Assembly (NCBI GenBank): GCA_940337035.1
Contig: CALNHX010001041.1
Span: forward strand, 186,001 to 250,000
From: Agriotes lineatus
Taxonomy: Eukaryota > Arthropoda > Insecta > Coleoptera > Elateridae
Direction of reading: 5' to 3'
DNA length: 64,000 nt
Shown piece after piece: positions 20,903-33,900 of this stretch (the stretch's first letter is position 1; every line of letters starts with the position of its first letter). The position numbers and the translations under genes were made by a program. Below the pieces are notes generated by a model. The model was not told where the DNA came from. It worked only from the letters and a program-made list of their open reading frames with translations, and did no database searches.

Positions 20903-23900
20903 GTGGAAACCACTGCATTAAAGATCTATAAGATATCCTTAGTAATATTATCATCATTATTCATTATCATTATGACAATGTTCAGAGCTAAATCTAAATC
21001 CGGAGTTTCAAGTTCCCCAATCGGATCTCCGGGGGGAACAGTTGTGAGCAGAGTTATAAAGTTATCAACAAACAATTTAAAGATCGGAACGTGGAATGTA
21101 AACAGTTTACTAGCACCAGGTAAACTGCACAATACTGTAATGGAAATGGATAGACTGAAGATAGACATTCTTGGTCTAAGTGATGTTAGATGGTTAGGAA
21201 ATGGTAAATGTACTACAAATAACGGTACAATGTACTATTCGGGAAATGATGGTCCTGTGCACAGGTACGGAGTCGGAATAATATTAAACAAGAAAGCAGC
21301 GACGGCAGTCACAACCTTCATACCATTCTCAGATAGAGTAATGATGTTACAGTTGAAAATAAACAACGGAATAATGAATACCATCCAAATTTACGCTCCA
21401 ACTGCAGATAAGGAAGACGAAGAATGCGAAGAATTTTATGCACAACTAGAAGAAATCTTCAGAAGCATTAAGCGAAAGAATATTAAGTTCGTGCTGGGCG
21501 ATTTTAATGCGAAAGTTGGAAATTTGAAAGTAGAAGGATGTACTGGAGATTTTGGGCTGGGCGATCGCAATGATAGAGGAGGCCGTATGATACAATTTTG
21601 TCAAGACAAAGATCTAATCGTCGCAAACACGCTTTTTAAACTTCCAGTTCGCAGGCTGTATACATGGAAATCTCCAGCTGATAAGCCAGGGAAAACAGTC
21701 ATAAACCAAATAGACTACATTCTTTGTAATAATCGCTATAGAAATCCCATTAAGTATACAAAAACATATCCTGGTGCAGACATTCACAGCGACCATAATC
21801 CAGTTGTAGCAAAAATTACAGTTAGGTTGAAGAAGACAATAAGACGTCAAAATGACTACATAGATACAAGACGTTTAAAAGAACCCAAAATGTATGATAT
21901 AGTTCAACAGAAAATAACAAGTATGAAAAATATAAATATGCAAATAGACGAAGTCAACATTGACGAAAAGTGGAACAAAATACAAAACGTACTAACGTCT
22001 GTAACCAATAAACACCTAGTAAGTACGAGAGTGAAGAAAAAACCTTGGATGACACAGGATATTTTAGATCTCATGGATCTGAGAAGAAGGTATAAGGCAA
22101 ATGTAGAAAAATATAAAGAAATTCACAAAACAATACAAAGTAAAATAAAAATAGCGAAAGAAAAATACCTCTCTGAACAATGTGAAGAAATTGAACTACT
22201 ACAAAGGAAGAATGACAAGTTTCATATGTACAAAAAGATTAAAGAAGTAACAGGATACAAAAAGAAAAGTGGCGCCAATAATGTCATCAAAGATGCGGAT
22301 GGACATATACTAACAGATATAAAAGATCAAATAAATAGGTGGAAGATTTATATCCAAGAACTTTTCAATGACGAAAGGCCAAAACACACCATTGTAGAAG
22401 TAAATGACGAAAATTTTAAAATTCTAAAATCGGAACTAATGTATTCGCTAGAAAACACGAAAACAGGCAAAGCTGCTGGCCCTGACGGGATACCAGTAGA
22501 AATTGTTAAACTTTGTAACGATGAAGTATTAGATGTTATTTTAGACCTTTTTAACACTATTTATGACACAGGGCAAATCCCCAAACAATGGTTGATATCT
22601 ACCTTTATTTTAATTCCCAAGAAAATTAACGCAAGAGATTGCTGAGATTACCGAACTATTGCACTTATGGGACATATTTTAAAACTATTCTTAAAAATTA
22701 TTCATACAAAAATTTATAAAACATTGGAAGAAGAAATAAGTAATTCCCAGTTTGGTCTTGGAACGCGAGAAGCTCTCTTTGGGGTTAATGTGCTTTACCA
22801 GCGCTGCTTAGATGTGAACCAGGATGTGTATACCTGTTTCATCAATTTCGAAAAGGCTTTTGACAAAGTGAAACATGGTAAACTACAAGAACTTCTACTT
22901 AAGAAAGGTATAGATAGGAGAGATATGAGGATAATTAGTAACCTATATTGGGGACAGAGCGCCAAAATAAAAGTTGGAACAGAAATAGCCGAGGAAATTG
23001 AGATACGTCGCGGAGTAAGACAGGGATGTATCCTATCTCCACTTCTGTTTAACATCTACAGCGAAGCCATCTTTAAAGAAGCCTTAGATGAGGAATCTGC
23101 GGGAATTAGTATAAATGGAGAAATAGTTAACAACGTGAGATAAGCGGATGACACAATCCTCTTAGCAAGCAACCTTACTAACATACAACATCTGCTTAAA
23201 AAAGTAAATGATCGCTGTAACGAGTACGGCTTAAAAATAAATTTTAATAAAACCAAATGGATGGTAGTTACAAAAACTCCACATATTCAAGAAAACTTAT
23301 GAGTTGCAAACATATTAATAGAACGGGCACTGAAATACAAATACCTTGGGACTTGGATTGAACAAAAAGCTGATCAAACAATGGAGATAAGAACTCGTAT
23401 AGAAATAGATAGATCCTGCTTTGTAAAATTAAAGAAAGTACTTTGCAATCGAAACATAAACATTGGGCTCAGAATACGAATGCTTCGTTGTTATGTATTT
23501 AATATCTTGCTCTATGGCGTAGAAGCCTGGACACTTAAGAAAGCGCAAATTAACACACTACAAGCTTTTGAAATGTCTTGTTACCGCAGAATGTTGCGTA
23601 TAGCCTGGATTGAAAGAATAACTAACAGAGAAGTTTTGAGAAGGATGAACAAGGAATGTGAAATAATAAATACAATGAAAAAGAGAAAACTAGAGTAATT
23701 TAATTTTTAAATTAATTTAATTCGCACTCAGCCAACAGCCGTTAGGCCAATTATAGGCGTCGCTGTGCAGTTATGAGGACTTCCAACCCCACTAACGACT
23801 GTCATGATGTTGTATGACCGCCGGGACCAACTTTTTTCCGTGATAGCCGTACCACGAGGCGCCGAGAGATGCAGTCGTGAAACTCCCATCCAAGTTCTGA

Positions 23901-24182
23901 CCAGAGACAGCGTTGCTTAACTCTGCTGATCGAACGTGGACGCTTGTTCAAGCTACACCACTCGGGACCCATGTAATGAGAAATCCCAAATATGCACTGC
24001 TCCAACTCATCATGCAAGGGAAGATAAAGGGTAAAAGAAATGTTGGCAGGCGTAAAACATCTTGGCTGAAAAATCTCAGAGGTTGGTTTAATTGCAGCAG
24101 CATTGAACTATTTCGATCGGCTGTCGACAGAATTCGGATAAGAATGATGATAACCAACCTCCGTGAAGGAGAAGGACCATAA
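20903..24182 (+). pseudogene. RTE endonuclease-reverse transcriptase, three stops plus SINE insertion
   Basis: The apurinic-type endonuclease reads IGTWNVNSLL, ILGLSDVRWLG, FVLGDFNAKVG and HSDHNPVVAKI. RT blocks follow: TGKAAGPDGIPVE, PKQWLISTFILIPK, YRTIALMG, CFINFEKAFDKVKH and RRGVRQGCILSPLLFN. The frame runs from 20903 to 23695 without frameshift but has stops at 22643 (TGA), 23141 (TAA) and 23300 (TGA). The 23141 stop replaces the Tyr of the catalytic YADD box. At 23696 a SINE breaks the frame. The C-terminus resumes as VMRNPKYALLQLIMQGK and GRRKTSWLKNLRGWF. The first possible ATG is at 20903; 20972 is an alternative. Confidence 0.9.
23697..23958 (-). mobile_element. 5S rRNA-derived SINE
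   Basis: On the minus strand, CGTTCGATCAGCAGAGTTAA, GCAACGCTGTCTCTGGTCAG and AACTTGGATGGGAGTTTCAC (about 23875-23945) follow the animal 5S rRNA order: CGTCCGATC, GTTAAGCAACG, GGTCAGTACTTGGATGGG, GACCGC. This covers the internal control region used by RNA polymerase III. The body (CGCCTCGTGGTACGGC..., GCCTAACGGCTGTTGG) is unrelated to 5S. The element ends in an AT-rich tail (TTAAATTAATTTAAAAATTA). Boundaries are approximate and a clean TSD was not established. SINE3-class elements have this design. Confidence 0.75.
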
Positions 24183-24200
24183 GAAGAAGAATGCTCAGAG

Positions 24201-24340
24201 CTGTACGTATAGCTCCGAAACGAGCTACAGGACTGAACGTTTCGATGTAGTCAATCCAATCAGCATCAGGTTAATCTCAGTACCCTTGCTTCGTTTTACG
24301 ATTTTTTATTACACTGTTAGCCTTTAGGCTAAGTTTGTTT
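24201..24340. other. End of Copia remnant and junction to satellite
   Basis: The Copia text fades out near 24290, and satellite monomer sequence is recognisable from about 24340 (AAGCCCTCTCCTAATACTAG). The exact junction could not be placed. Confidence 0.5.
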
Positions 24341-26166
24341 AATAATTTTAATGGAATATTATTTTCAGAATGTAAGCCCTCTCCTAATACTAGCTGACAA
24401 CACAAGTGAAACTAGCTACTTTACGATGCTGCCACGCTTTTTGTTGTTGTTTTGCTACGTCCAGTAATTAATATCAACTGTATCATAACTGTTTACAGCA
24501 TTACAAACACGTTTGGGTGTACTGCAGGTCGGCAGATACTCAAATATGTTTGTATGAAGCATAGTGAGCTGGTTAAGTTGCATTGGTAATTCTTGGTGGC
24601 CCACTACAGCTCAAATGTATAAGAACAATCTCTAATAGCATTTTTTTTTCTAACGGTAATAATAAGCACTCTCGCATACTAGCTGATAACGCAGAGTTTC
24701 TATTACTACTTTACGATACTGCGAAGGGGTCTTATAGCGTTCTTAATACACCCAGTAATTAACTTCAACTGTATCATGCTTATCTACAGCATCACCAACG
24801 CGTTTGGTACACACTATAAGCTGGCGGAGATACAAATGTGACAATTTGAAGTTGAGTGAGCTCGTCAAATCTGCAATGGTAATTCTTAACGGTTTAGTAC
24901 AGTTTAAATGTTTTAGAACAATCTCTAATAGCATTTTCTTTAGAACTAACGGTAATATTAAGCACTCTTGCTTACTAGCTCATAACGCAGAGTTTAAATA
25001 TCTACTTTGCGATGTTGACAAGCTGTTTTATTCGGTTCTTAATACGCCCAGTAATTAACTTCAACTTAGCATGCTTATCTACAGAATCACCAACGCGTTT
25101 GGTACACACTATGAGCTGGCGGAGATACAACTGTGACAATTTGAAACTGAGTGAGCTCAGCAAATCCTCAATGGTAATTTTCAATGGTTTAGTACAGCTT
25201 AAATGGTTAAGCTGTACAATCAATGCATACTCTTGGTTCTTACATATGGAGCGGAAACTTGGTGTGTTACGAAAAAACATGCAAGAAAATTAGCTACAAC
25301 TCAAAGAGCCTACGAGAGATTAATACTAGGCATCAAGCTTACAAACCGTATAACAAACACTTGGATTAGGGAGCAGACTAAGCTGATAGAAGTGATTGAG
25401 AGAGCAGCGGAGTTGAAGTGGAAATGAGCTGGACAAGTGGCATGAAGATCGGATAACAGGTGGACGAGAAGAATCCTGGAATGGAGACCCAGAGAAGGAC
25501 AAAGAAATCGCGGCAGACCGAACACCATGTGGAGAAATGACATATCAAGATCAGGAGGCCTCCTTTGGATGAGGAAGGCGAACAACAGAAAGAGATGGAA
25601 TGAAATGGGAAAAGCCTACATCCAGCAGTGGATCGAAATAGGCGAATCGTGATCGTGATAGTGAAATGTTTTAGAACAATCTCTAATAGCATTTTCTTTA
25701 GAACTAACGGTAATATTAAGCACTCTTGCTTACTAGCTCATAACGCAGAGTTTAAGTATATACTTTGCGATGTTGCCAAGCTGTTTTATTCGGTTCTTAA
25801 TACGTTCTCTCCCATATTAGCTGACAACATAGAGTAAAATTATTAACTTTGAGATGCTGCCATGCTGTTTTATGAGGTCTTTACTACGTCCAGTAATTAA
25901 CATCAACTCTATCATAGTTGTTTACAGCATTACAAACACATTTGGTTCTACTCTAGGTTAGCAGATACACAAATATGTTTGTTTGAATCAGAGTGAGGTG
26001 GATACGTTTGCAATGGTAATTCTTGGTAGCTTACTAACGCTTAAATGTATTAGAATGATCTCTCATAGAATTTTCTAAAGAACTAGCGGTCATATTAATC
26101 ACTCTTGAATACTAGCTGACACGGCAGGATTTAGACATCTACTTTACGATACTGCCAAGCTGTTTA
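24340..26166 (+). repeat. ~295-bp satellite array, segment 1
   Basis: Head-to-tail, diverged monomers containing CTAGCTGACAACAC, TTATCTACTTTAGGATGCTG, TACGTCCAGTAATTAAC, ACAAATGTGACAATTTGAAG, TCAAATCTGCAATGGTAATT and CTTAAATGTATTAGAACGAT. Unit starts are near 24390, 24677, 24977, 25733, 25818 and 26108. It is interrupted by a LINE fragment at 25206-25663. It ends in the first copy of the Jockey target duplication. Confidence 0.9.
25206..25663 (+). mobile_element. 5'-truncated LINE 3' end in satellite
   Basis: Flanked by AAATG (25201-25205 and 25664-25668), after which the monomer continues in register. It encodes the C-terminal part of an insect endonuclease-RT LINE: LLVLTYGAETWCVTKKHARK, RAAELKWK, then after stops RNRGRPNTMWRNDI and RKRWNEMGKAYIQQW. 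It ends in a GATCGTGATAGTG tail. The clade is RTE-like but uncertain. Confidence 0.8.
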
Positions 26167-26384
26167 GCTGTCGTGTTATTAACTTCGGAGTGCAAAGACG
26201 CGCCAAGCAGTGTGACACGATAAGTAAATGTGGCGTGATAACTCCGCGCTGATAGTGCCAAACTCGAATAAAAATAAGAAAGTAAAATACGCTCGAGATT
26301 TTCGTTTTTAAAACTAAAATTAACAAAACCACCAATCAACTTACGCTGGAAAATTTCAACTCACGGCAATGCAAGGCACCAGCG

Positions 26385-27951
26385 ATGGCCCTGCCTGCAC
26401 AAAATACTACTTACAGCCAAATAAGTGGAAATCAGCTGAACAATCCAAGCTCATATCCCATGTACAATGCTCAATCCCAACCATCTATGTTCCAACATCC
26501 CTTTACACAAATTGCAAATCCCATGCCCTACTTAGGATACTCACAACAACCTCAAATGCAATCACTTATGTACCCTATGCAAACACCACATTTATAACAA
26601 CCCTCAATATCACACAAATTACAATATGCAACAAAAAAATCAATGGGAACTAACAGCACCGTTGCCAGATACATCAGAATTTCACGAAACCTCAAACACT
26701 CAAGACGACAAGGATATGGAGTCGGTTAAAAGCAGCGAATCAGAAGTGATACGCCCAAACGATTTCCAAGAAGTCAAACCAAGGAGAAAAAGAAAAAGAC
26801 TAATAAACAGTCCACAGAAAAACGACAGACCAGAAAAACAAAATGTCATAACACAAAACCGCTTTAAACCGCTTGAGAAATCAAACAAGGATGAAGAAGG
26901 TGAACCCTCAAAAAAAGAGAAAGTACCACCCTTTATCCTACACTTCGTTGAAAAAATAACACCGCTAATCAATATAATAAATTCTGCTATAGAAAAAAAC
27001 GAATCTTACTATGAAATACTAAAAGGTAACAAAGTTAAGCTACAAACAAATAATATCGAAAACTACAAAAAAATCAAAAAAATACTTGATGATAACAAGG
27101 TAATTAGACATACGTACACACTTGAGGAAAACAAAAGGTACAGAGTAGTGCTCTGGAACCTACATTACACTACAGAACATCAAGAAATCAAAACAGCACT
27201 TCAAGCCCTTGGTCACACAGTTGTGAATATAAGCAGCGGATACATAAAAAACAAGCAAGATGTACCGAAAAACCTCTTCTTCATTGATCTAAAGAAAAGT
27301 GGCAACAATGTGGAAATATTTAAAGTCAAACGATTGTTAAACGCAGTTGTAAAGTTTGAAGAACCCAGAAAGAAAACAACCCTAGTCCAATGCTTAAGAT
27401 GTTGTTGTTACGGACACACAAAGGGTAACTGCACACGCCCATTGCGGTGCTACAAATGTGCAGAGGCACACGACTACAAAACATGTGACAAGACAAAGAA
27501 TGACGGTAAGAACCCAAAATGTACGCTCTGTGGCGAGCCCCACCCGGCTACTGCAAAAATATGCAGAGTATACCAAGAAATAATTAGCAGAAGATTCCCA
27601 GCCCAAAAACCTGTAATACCAATGAATCTGGTATCAGAGAGAGCAAAGAGCCAAAAAAACAGCTCCCAAGAACAAGAAAACCCCAACATGGCAAACCACC
27701 AAAGCAGAGCAGAGCAGAACACCACATATTCCTCACAACTAGAGAAACTAAACACTACAAATCAACAAAAGCGACACAGCAGCAGGAACACCACATACAT
27801 ACCACAAAAACAACACAATACTCTCGAAACACAAAACCAATACAACACACACCAAAATCCAAACACACTTCACCAACTGCAACCAACTTACGCCCAAGTA
27901 ACTAGTGACAGTAACATTATTACCTTCCTACAAGCAACCATAACAAACTAA
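26385..27951 (+). pseudogene. Jockey ORF1 (nucleic-acid-binding), one frameshift
   Basis: The N-terminal stretch from ATG 26385 is Gln/Pro/Tyr-rich and stops after about 70 codons. A one-base difference in the T-run near 26590 separates it from the main frame that continues to 27951. The main frame has a Lys/Glu-rich region, then three zinc knuckles: CLRCCCYGHTKGNC, CYKCAEAHDYKTC and CTLCGEPHPATAKIC (about 27390-27560). An Asn/Gln-rich tail follows. Jockey ORF1 proteins bind the element RNA. A downstream ATG at 26626 in the main frame could also be used, so functional loss is not certain. Confidence 0.8.
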
Positions 27952-28033
27952 CAGCAAACCATGAACCAAATGGCAGCAGAAATCAAAAGTCTAAGAGAAC
28001 AGCTCACGCAATTATCCAACCTCATAATTAAAA

Positions 28034-30734
28034 ATGGCTCAGCTGTATAAGATCGCCTTATGGAATGCCAATGGCCTTGTTAAACACAAACAGGAAGTGG
28101 AAATATTTCTAATCCATAACAACATTGATATCCTTTTGATATCTGAAACCCACTTCACCAACAACACATACTTTAACATCAAAAACCACACTCTTTACCA
28201 CACCACTCACCCGGACGCGGATAGGATAGCGAGAGGAGGAACAGCAATTCTGGTTAAAAAACACATCAAGCACTACGAACTACCTAAATATCAAAAAAAC
28301 TTTCTACAGGCAACGAGCATCGTTGTTGAAGACTGGCATGGCCCTCTTACCATATCAGCCGCATATTTCCCCCCAAATTACCCCACCAAAAAAGAAGAAA
28401 CTGTAGAATATTTCACTTCACTAGGAAACAGATTCCTGGCAGGCGGTGACTACAACGCAAAAAATACTGCGTGGGGCTCAAGACTAACAGCGCCAGGCAG
28501 AGGTAGGGTAATTTATAACATCATGCAAGAACTGAGCCTAAATCACCTATCAACATATACTCCCACCTACTGGCCCACAGACCCAGACAAGCTGCCTGAC
28601 CTATTAGACTTCTTCATAACAAAAGGAATTGGTTCAGGCTATCTAAAAATAGAATCCAACCTTGATTTGTACTCAGACCACACACCAGTAATAGCTACGG
28701 TTAGTGGTACAATTATCGAAAAAGAAAGGGCACAAAGACTTTACAACAAAAGAACAAACTGGGAATACTACAAGTATCAAATTGAACAAAAAATAAATCT
28801 CAACATCCCACTACAAACAGAAACTGATATCGAACAGGCCATCAACCAACTCAACAATCTAATTCATGAATGTTCTAGAGAATCCACACCAGACATTCCA
28901 ACACGAAGACTCAACCAAAAGTGCCCGATAATAGTGAAACAAAAAATTGCAGAAAAAAGACGTCTGCGAAGAATTTGGCAGAGAAATAGATACCCACAAG
29001 ACAAAAATCGCTATGACAAAGCTTCTCGTGATTTAAGGAACCTTATAAGCAAATTAAAAAACAAATCTTTTAGCGAGTACTTGGAGAACTTAAGCAACGC
29101 AGCTGACACAAACTACTCGTTATGGAAGGCAGCTAGAAACATAAAAAGCCTCAAAGTACAGATTCCCCCAATTCGAAAACAGGACAGGTTATGGGCCCGG
29201 ACTAATCTAGAAAAAACGTATGCCTTTGCGCACCACTTGGAGAAAGTGTTTCAGCCCCTTCCATCACAAGCAACACCAATAGAAGAAGAAAGAATAAAAC
29301 AAAATCTAGAAGAGCCCTTTCAGATGTCACCGATACCGAAGCTTTTCACAGTATCAGAAGTAACTAGGATGATCAAAACCAACTTAAAGCCAAATAAAGC
29401 CCCTGGGTATGACCTTGTAACTGGAAAACTCATAAAAGAACTACCCAGGAAGGGGGTTGTCCTACTGACAATCATCTTCAACGCAACCTTACGCCTCGGG
29501 TACTTTCCAGCACAATGGAAAGTAGCACAAATTACACTCATCCCTAAACCCGCTAAACCCCCACACGACGTCTCCTCCTATAGTCCAATCAGTCTACTTC
29601 CTGTCTTGAACAAATTACTTGAAAAACTACTACTAACAAGACTAGAGCCGTATATTGAATCCAACAAGCTTATACCAAATCACCAGTTTGGGTTCAGACA
29701 GAAACACAGCACAATCGAACAAGTGCATAGAGTGGTCAATAACATCAATCAGGCTTTTGAAGACAGAAACTACTGCGTAGCAGCCTTCTTAGATGTAAGT
29801 CAGGCCTTTGATAAGGTCTGGCATCCCGGCTTGCTCTACAAACTAAAAAACAACTTCCCACACACATTATATGCTATCCTGAAATCATATCTACACGAGA
29901 GGTGTTTTATGGTAAAGTACGAACAAGAAACAACAGAGCTCTTCCCAGTGTTATCAGGAGTCCCACAGGGTAGCGTTCTCGGCCCTATACTCTATCTCTT
30001 GTTCACAGCTGATCTACCTACTAGTCAAGGCACAACAACAGCAACGTTCGCTGACGATAAAGCTATAATGGCGAACCATCCTGACCCCATTGTAGCCGCA
30101 AACCTACTACAACAACATCTCTATAAAATCCAAGACTGGACAAGAGTATGGAGAATTAAAATAAATGAATCAAAATCGACCCAGATAACTTTCACGAAAT
30201 GTAGAAGCAACACCCCCCCCAATAACTTTAAATGGGCAAATACTACCCCAATCCGACAGCGTGAAATACCTAGGTATGCACCTAGATAGAGGGCTTAACT
30301 GGAAAAACCATATCCACAACAAAAGGAAACAGCTTGGACATAAATTTAGAGAACACTACTGGCTTTTAGGAAGAAAATCCAAACTCACTCTAATCAATAA
30401 ACTATTGATATACAAAGTCGCCATAAAACCCATATGGACCTATGGGGTGCAACTATGGGGAACAGCCGCCAAATCACATCTGGAGATAATGGAGAGATTC
30501 CAGTCCAAGGTTTTACGCACCATCACAAACGCACCGTGGTACATACCTAACAGTGAAATTAGAAATGACTTGAAAGTGAATACCGTAAAGCAAGAGATTA
30601 GTGAATACAGTGAACGCTACATAAAAAGACTTGACACCCATCCAAATGTCATGGCAGTGAATTTACTTGACAATAGCGAACAATCACAAAGACTACAAAG
30701 ATTTAAACCTCTGGAACTACCTTATAGGTTCTGA
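28034..30734 (+). pseudogene. Jockey ORF2 endonuclease-reverse transcriptase, one frameshift
   Basis: It starts MAQLYKIALWNANGLVKHKQ. The endonuclease shows LLISETHFT, GDYNAKNTAWGS and YSDHTPVIA. RT blocks are KPNKAPGYDLVTGKL, SPISLLPVLNKLLEKLL, HQFGFRQKHSTIEQV, AAFLDVSQAFDKVWH, LSGVPQGSVLGP and TFADDKAIM (FADD). The frame shifts at the C8 run 30213-30220. The other frame then carries VKYLGMHLDRGLNWKNHI, IWTYGVQLWGTA and RTITNAPWYIPN to 30734. All other residues read normally, so one inserted or lost C explains the break. A sequencing error is also possible. Confidence 0.9.
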
Positions 30735-30936
30735 TGTAACAAAGCACTACAATTATAAGTTAAGAACTAAGTACATATATACACACACACTAAATAAAAG
30801 TTAAAAGTGGGGATCGATATCATGGGATATCAACCCAAAAATTATTGGCATACCACATAAACACACTCCAAACTTGCTTATAGTATTATATTTATATTGT
30901 ACTGATTGCACGTAGAAATAAACAAATCAAAAAAAA

Positions 30937-33900
30937 AAGCTGTTTAACTGGGTTCTCAATACGCCCAGTAGTTAACTTCAACTGTATCATGCTTATTTAC
31001 AGCATTATAAACGTGTTTGGCACACATTTTATTTTGGCGAATATACAAATTTGACATTTTTAATCTGAGCGAGCTCGTCAAATGTGCAATGGTAATTCTT
31101 AATGGTTTAGTTGATCTTAAATGTTTTAGAACGATCGCTGATAGCGTTTTCTTTGAAACTAAAAATTATATTAGGCCCTCTCCCATACTAGCTGACTATA
31201 CAAAGTAAAATTATCTACTTTAGGATGCTGCCGCACAGCTTTATTAGTTTTTTACTACGCCCAGTAATTACCGGCAACTGCTTGCATACAGCATAACAAA
31301 CGCGTTTGGCACACAGCTTAGGTTGGAGAAGATACAAAATAATGTGACAATTTGAAGCTGAACGAGCTAGTCAAATCTGCAATGGTAATTCTTAATGGTT
31401 TATTACATCTTAAATGTATTAGAACGATGGAATATCTTTGTTTGGAACTAAAAATTATATTAATCGCTCTCCCATACTAGTTGACAACAGAAAGTAAAAT
31501 TATCTACCTTAGGATGCTGCCGCACTGTTTTATTAGGTTTTTACTACGTCCAGTAATTAACATCAACTGTAACATGCATGTTTACAACATTACAAACGCT
31601 TTTGACTCTCACTATATCATGGCCAGCATGTCACACGCTTTTAGCACTCACTTTAGGTTGGCGAAGATACAAATGTGACAATTTAAAGTTGACCAAGCTG
31701 GTCAAATCTGCAATGGCAATTCTTAAAGGTTTAGTAAATCTTAAATGTATTAGAACGATCGTTTATAACATTCTGTTTGGCACTAAACATTATATTAGGC
31801 GCTCTGTCATACTAGCTGACAAAACAAAATAAAATTATCAACTTTAGGATGCTGCCGCACTGTTTTATTAGCTTTTTACGACGCCCAGTAATTAAAGTCA
31901 ACTGTATCATGCTTGCATACAGCATAACAAACGCGTTTGGCACACAGCTTAGGTTGGTGGAGATACAAATGTGACAATTTGAAGCTGAAGGAACTCGTCA
32001 ACTCTGCTATGGTAATTCTTAATGGTTTGGTTCATCATAAATGTATTAGATCGATCGCTTATTGTATTTTCTTTGAAACTAAAAATTATATTTAATCGCG
32101 CTTCCATACTAGCTGACAACACAAAGTAAAATTATCTCTTTAGCATACTGCCGCACTGTTTTATTAGGATTTTACTATGTCCAGTAATTAACATCAACTG
32201 AACATTCTTGTTTACAGCATTAAATGCTTTTGGCACATAATTTAGGTTGGCCAAGAAACAAATGTGACAATTGGAAGATGATCGACCTCATCAAATCTGC
32301 GGTGGTAATTCTTAATGTTTAATTACATCCTAAATGTATTAGACGATCGCTCATAGCATTTTCTTTAGAACAAAGAATTATATTAAGCTCTCGTCCATTC
32401 TAGCTGACAACACAAAAGTAAAATTATCTATTTTGGGATGCTTCCGCGTTGTTTTGTTAGGTTCCTACTACTTCCAGTAATTAACTTCAACTTTATTATG
32501 CTTGTTTACAGCATAACAAACGCGTTTGGCACACACTATATTTTGGCGAATATACAAATGTGACAATTTGAAACTGAGCTAGCTCGTCAAATCTGCAATG
32601 GTAATTCTTAATGGTTTAGCTTATCTTAAATGTATTAGAATGGTTGCTTATTGTATTTTCTTTGAAACTAAAAATTGTATTAGTCGCGTTCCCATACTAA
32701 CTGACAACACAAAGTAAATTATCTACTTTAGCATACTGCCGCACTGTTTTTTAAGATTTTACTACGTCCAGTAATTAACATCAACTGTAACATGCTTGTC
32801 TACAGCATTACAAACGCTTTTCGCACACACGTTAGGTTGGTGAAGAAACAAATGTATCAAATGGAAGCTGAGCGAGCTCGACAAATCTGCAGTGGTAATT
32901 CTTAATGGTTAAGTTCATCTTAAAGGTATTAGACGATCGCTCATAGCATTTTATTTGGAACAAAAAATTATATTAAGCTCTCTTCCATTCTAGCTGACAA
33001 CAAAATGTAAAATTATCTACTTTAGGATGCTGCCGCGCTGTTTTTTTAGGTTCCTACTACGTCCAGTAATTAACATCGTTTTCTTTGAAACTAAATACTA
33101 TATTAATCTCGCTCCCATACTAGCTGACAACACAAAGTAAATGATTTACTTTAGCATACTGCCGCACTGTTTCTTTAGGATTTTACTACGTCCAGTAATT
33201 AACATCAACTGTAACATCCTTGTTTACAGCATTACAAACTATTGTGGCACACACTTTAGGTTGGTGAAGAATCAAATGTGACAATTGGTAGCTGCGCAAG
33301 CTCATCAAATCTGCAGTGGTAATTCTTAAAGGTTAAGTTTATCTTAAAGGTATTAGACGATCGCTCATAGCATTTTATTTGGAACAAAAAAAAATATTAA
33401 GCTCTCTTCCGTTCTAACTGACAACACAGAGTTAAATTATCTACTTTAGGATGCTGCCGCGTTGTTTTGTTAGGTTCCTACTACGTCAATAATTAACTTC
33501 AACTTTATTATGCTTGTTTACAGCATAACAAATGACACTTTATTTTGGCGAATATACAAATGTGACAATTGGAAGCTGAGCGAGCTCGTCAAATTTGCAG
33601 TGGTAATTCTTAATGTTTAAGTACATCTTAGAGGTATTGGACGATCGGTCCTAGCTTTTTATTTGGAACAAAAAATTATATTAAGCTCTCTTCTATACTA
33701 GCTGACAACACAAAGTAAAATTATCTACTTTAGGATGCTGCCGCGCTGTTTTGTTAGGTTCCTACTACGTCCAGTATTAACTTCCACAGTATTATGCTTG
33801 TTTCGTGTTTCCAGTATAGCAAACGCCTTTGGCACGCACTTTATGTTGTCGAAGATACAAATGTGACAATTTGAAGCTGCGCGAGCTCGTCAAATCTGCA

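Larger units (their letters stand above)
20543..24189 (+). mobile_element. Full-length RTE-type non-LTR retrotransposon
   Basis: Flanked by a perfect 11-bp duplication AATGCTCAGAG (20532-20542 and 24190-24200); removing it restores the Copia RT. It has about 360 bp of 5' leader and one endonuclease-RT frame. It ends in a short AAGAAGAAG tail instead of poly(A), which is common in RTE elements. A SINE is inserted near the 3' end of the frame. Confidence 0.9.
19562..24290 (-). pseudogene. Copia reverse-transcriptase remnant, split by two insertions
   Basis: Three minus-strand pieces read in order. Near 24290-24201: DADWIDYIETFSPVARFGAI, then RTALS. Near 20542-20447: IAANQSLQLGQFDAKTAFFNG, then SIDKEI. 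Near 19906-19562: VYMEQTKEFHDGSNRVCKLH, then KSLYGLKQSRRCWNNRF, then (frameshifted) LYADDGIIF. These are the contiguous ETFSPVAR, DVKTAFLNG, KSLYGLKQ and YVDD blocks of Copia RT. The gaps are filled by an RTE LINE and a fold-back MITE. Stops and a frameshift make it dead. No LTRs were recognised. Confidence 0.85.
26167..30936 (+). mobile_element. Full-length Jockey-clade LINE
   Basis: 4770 bp, flanked by a 10-bp duplication AAGCTGTTTA (26157-26166 and 30937-30946) inside a satellite monomer. It has a 5' UTR, ORF1 (gag-like with zinc knuckles), ORF2 (endonuclease and RT), a short 3' UTR and an A-rich 3' end. Both ORFs carry what look like single-base indels in homopolymers but are otherwise open, so the insertion is relatively recent. 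Confidence 0.93.
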
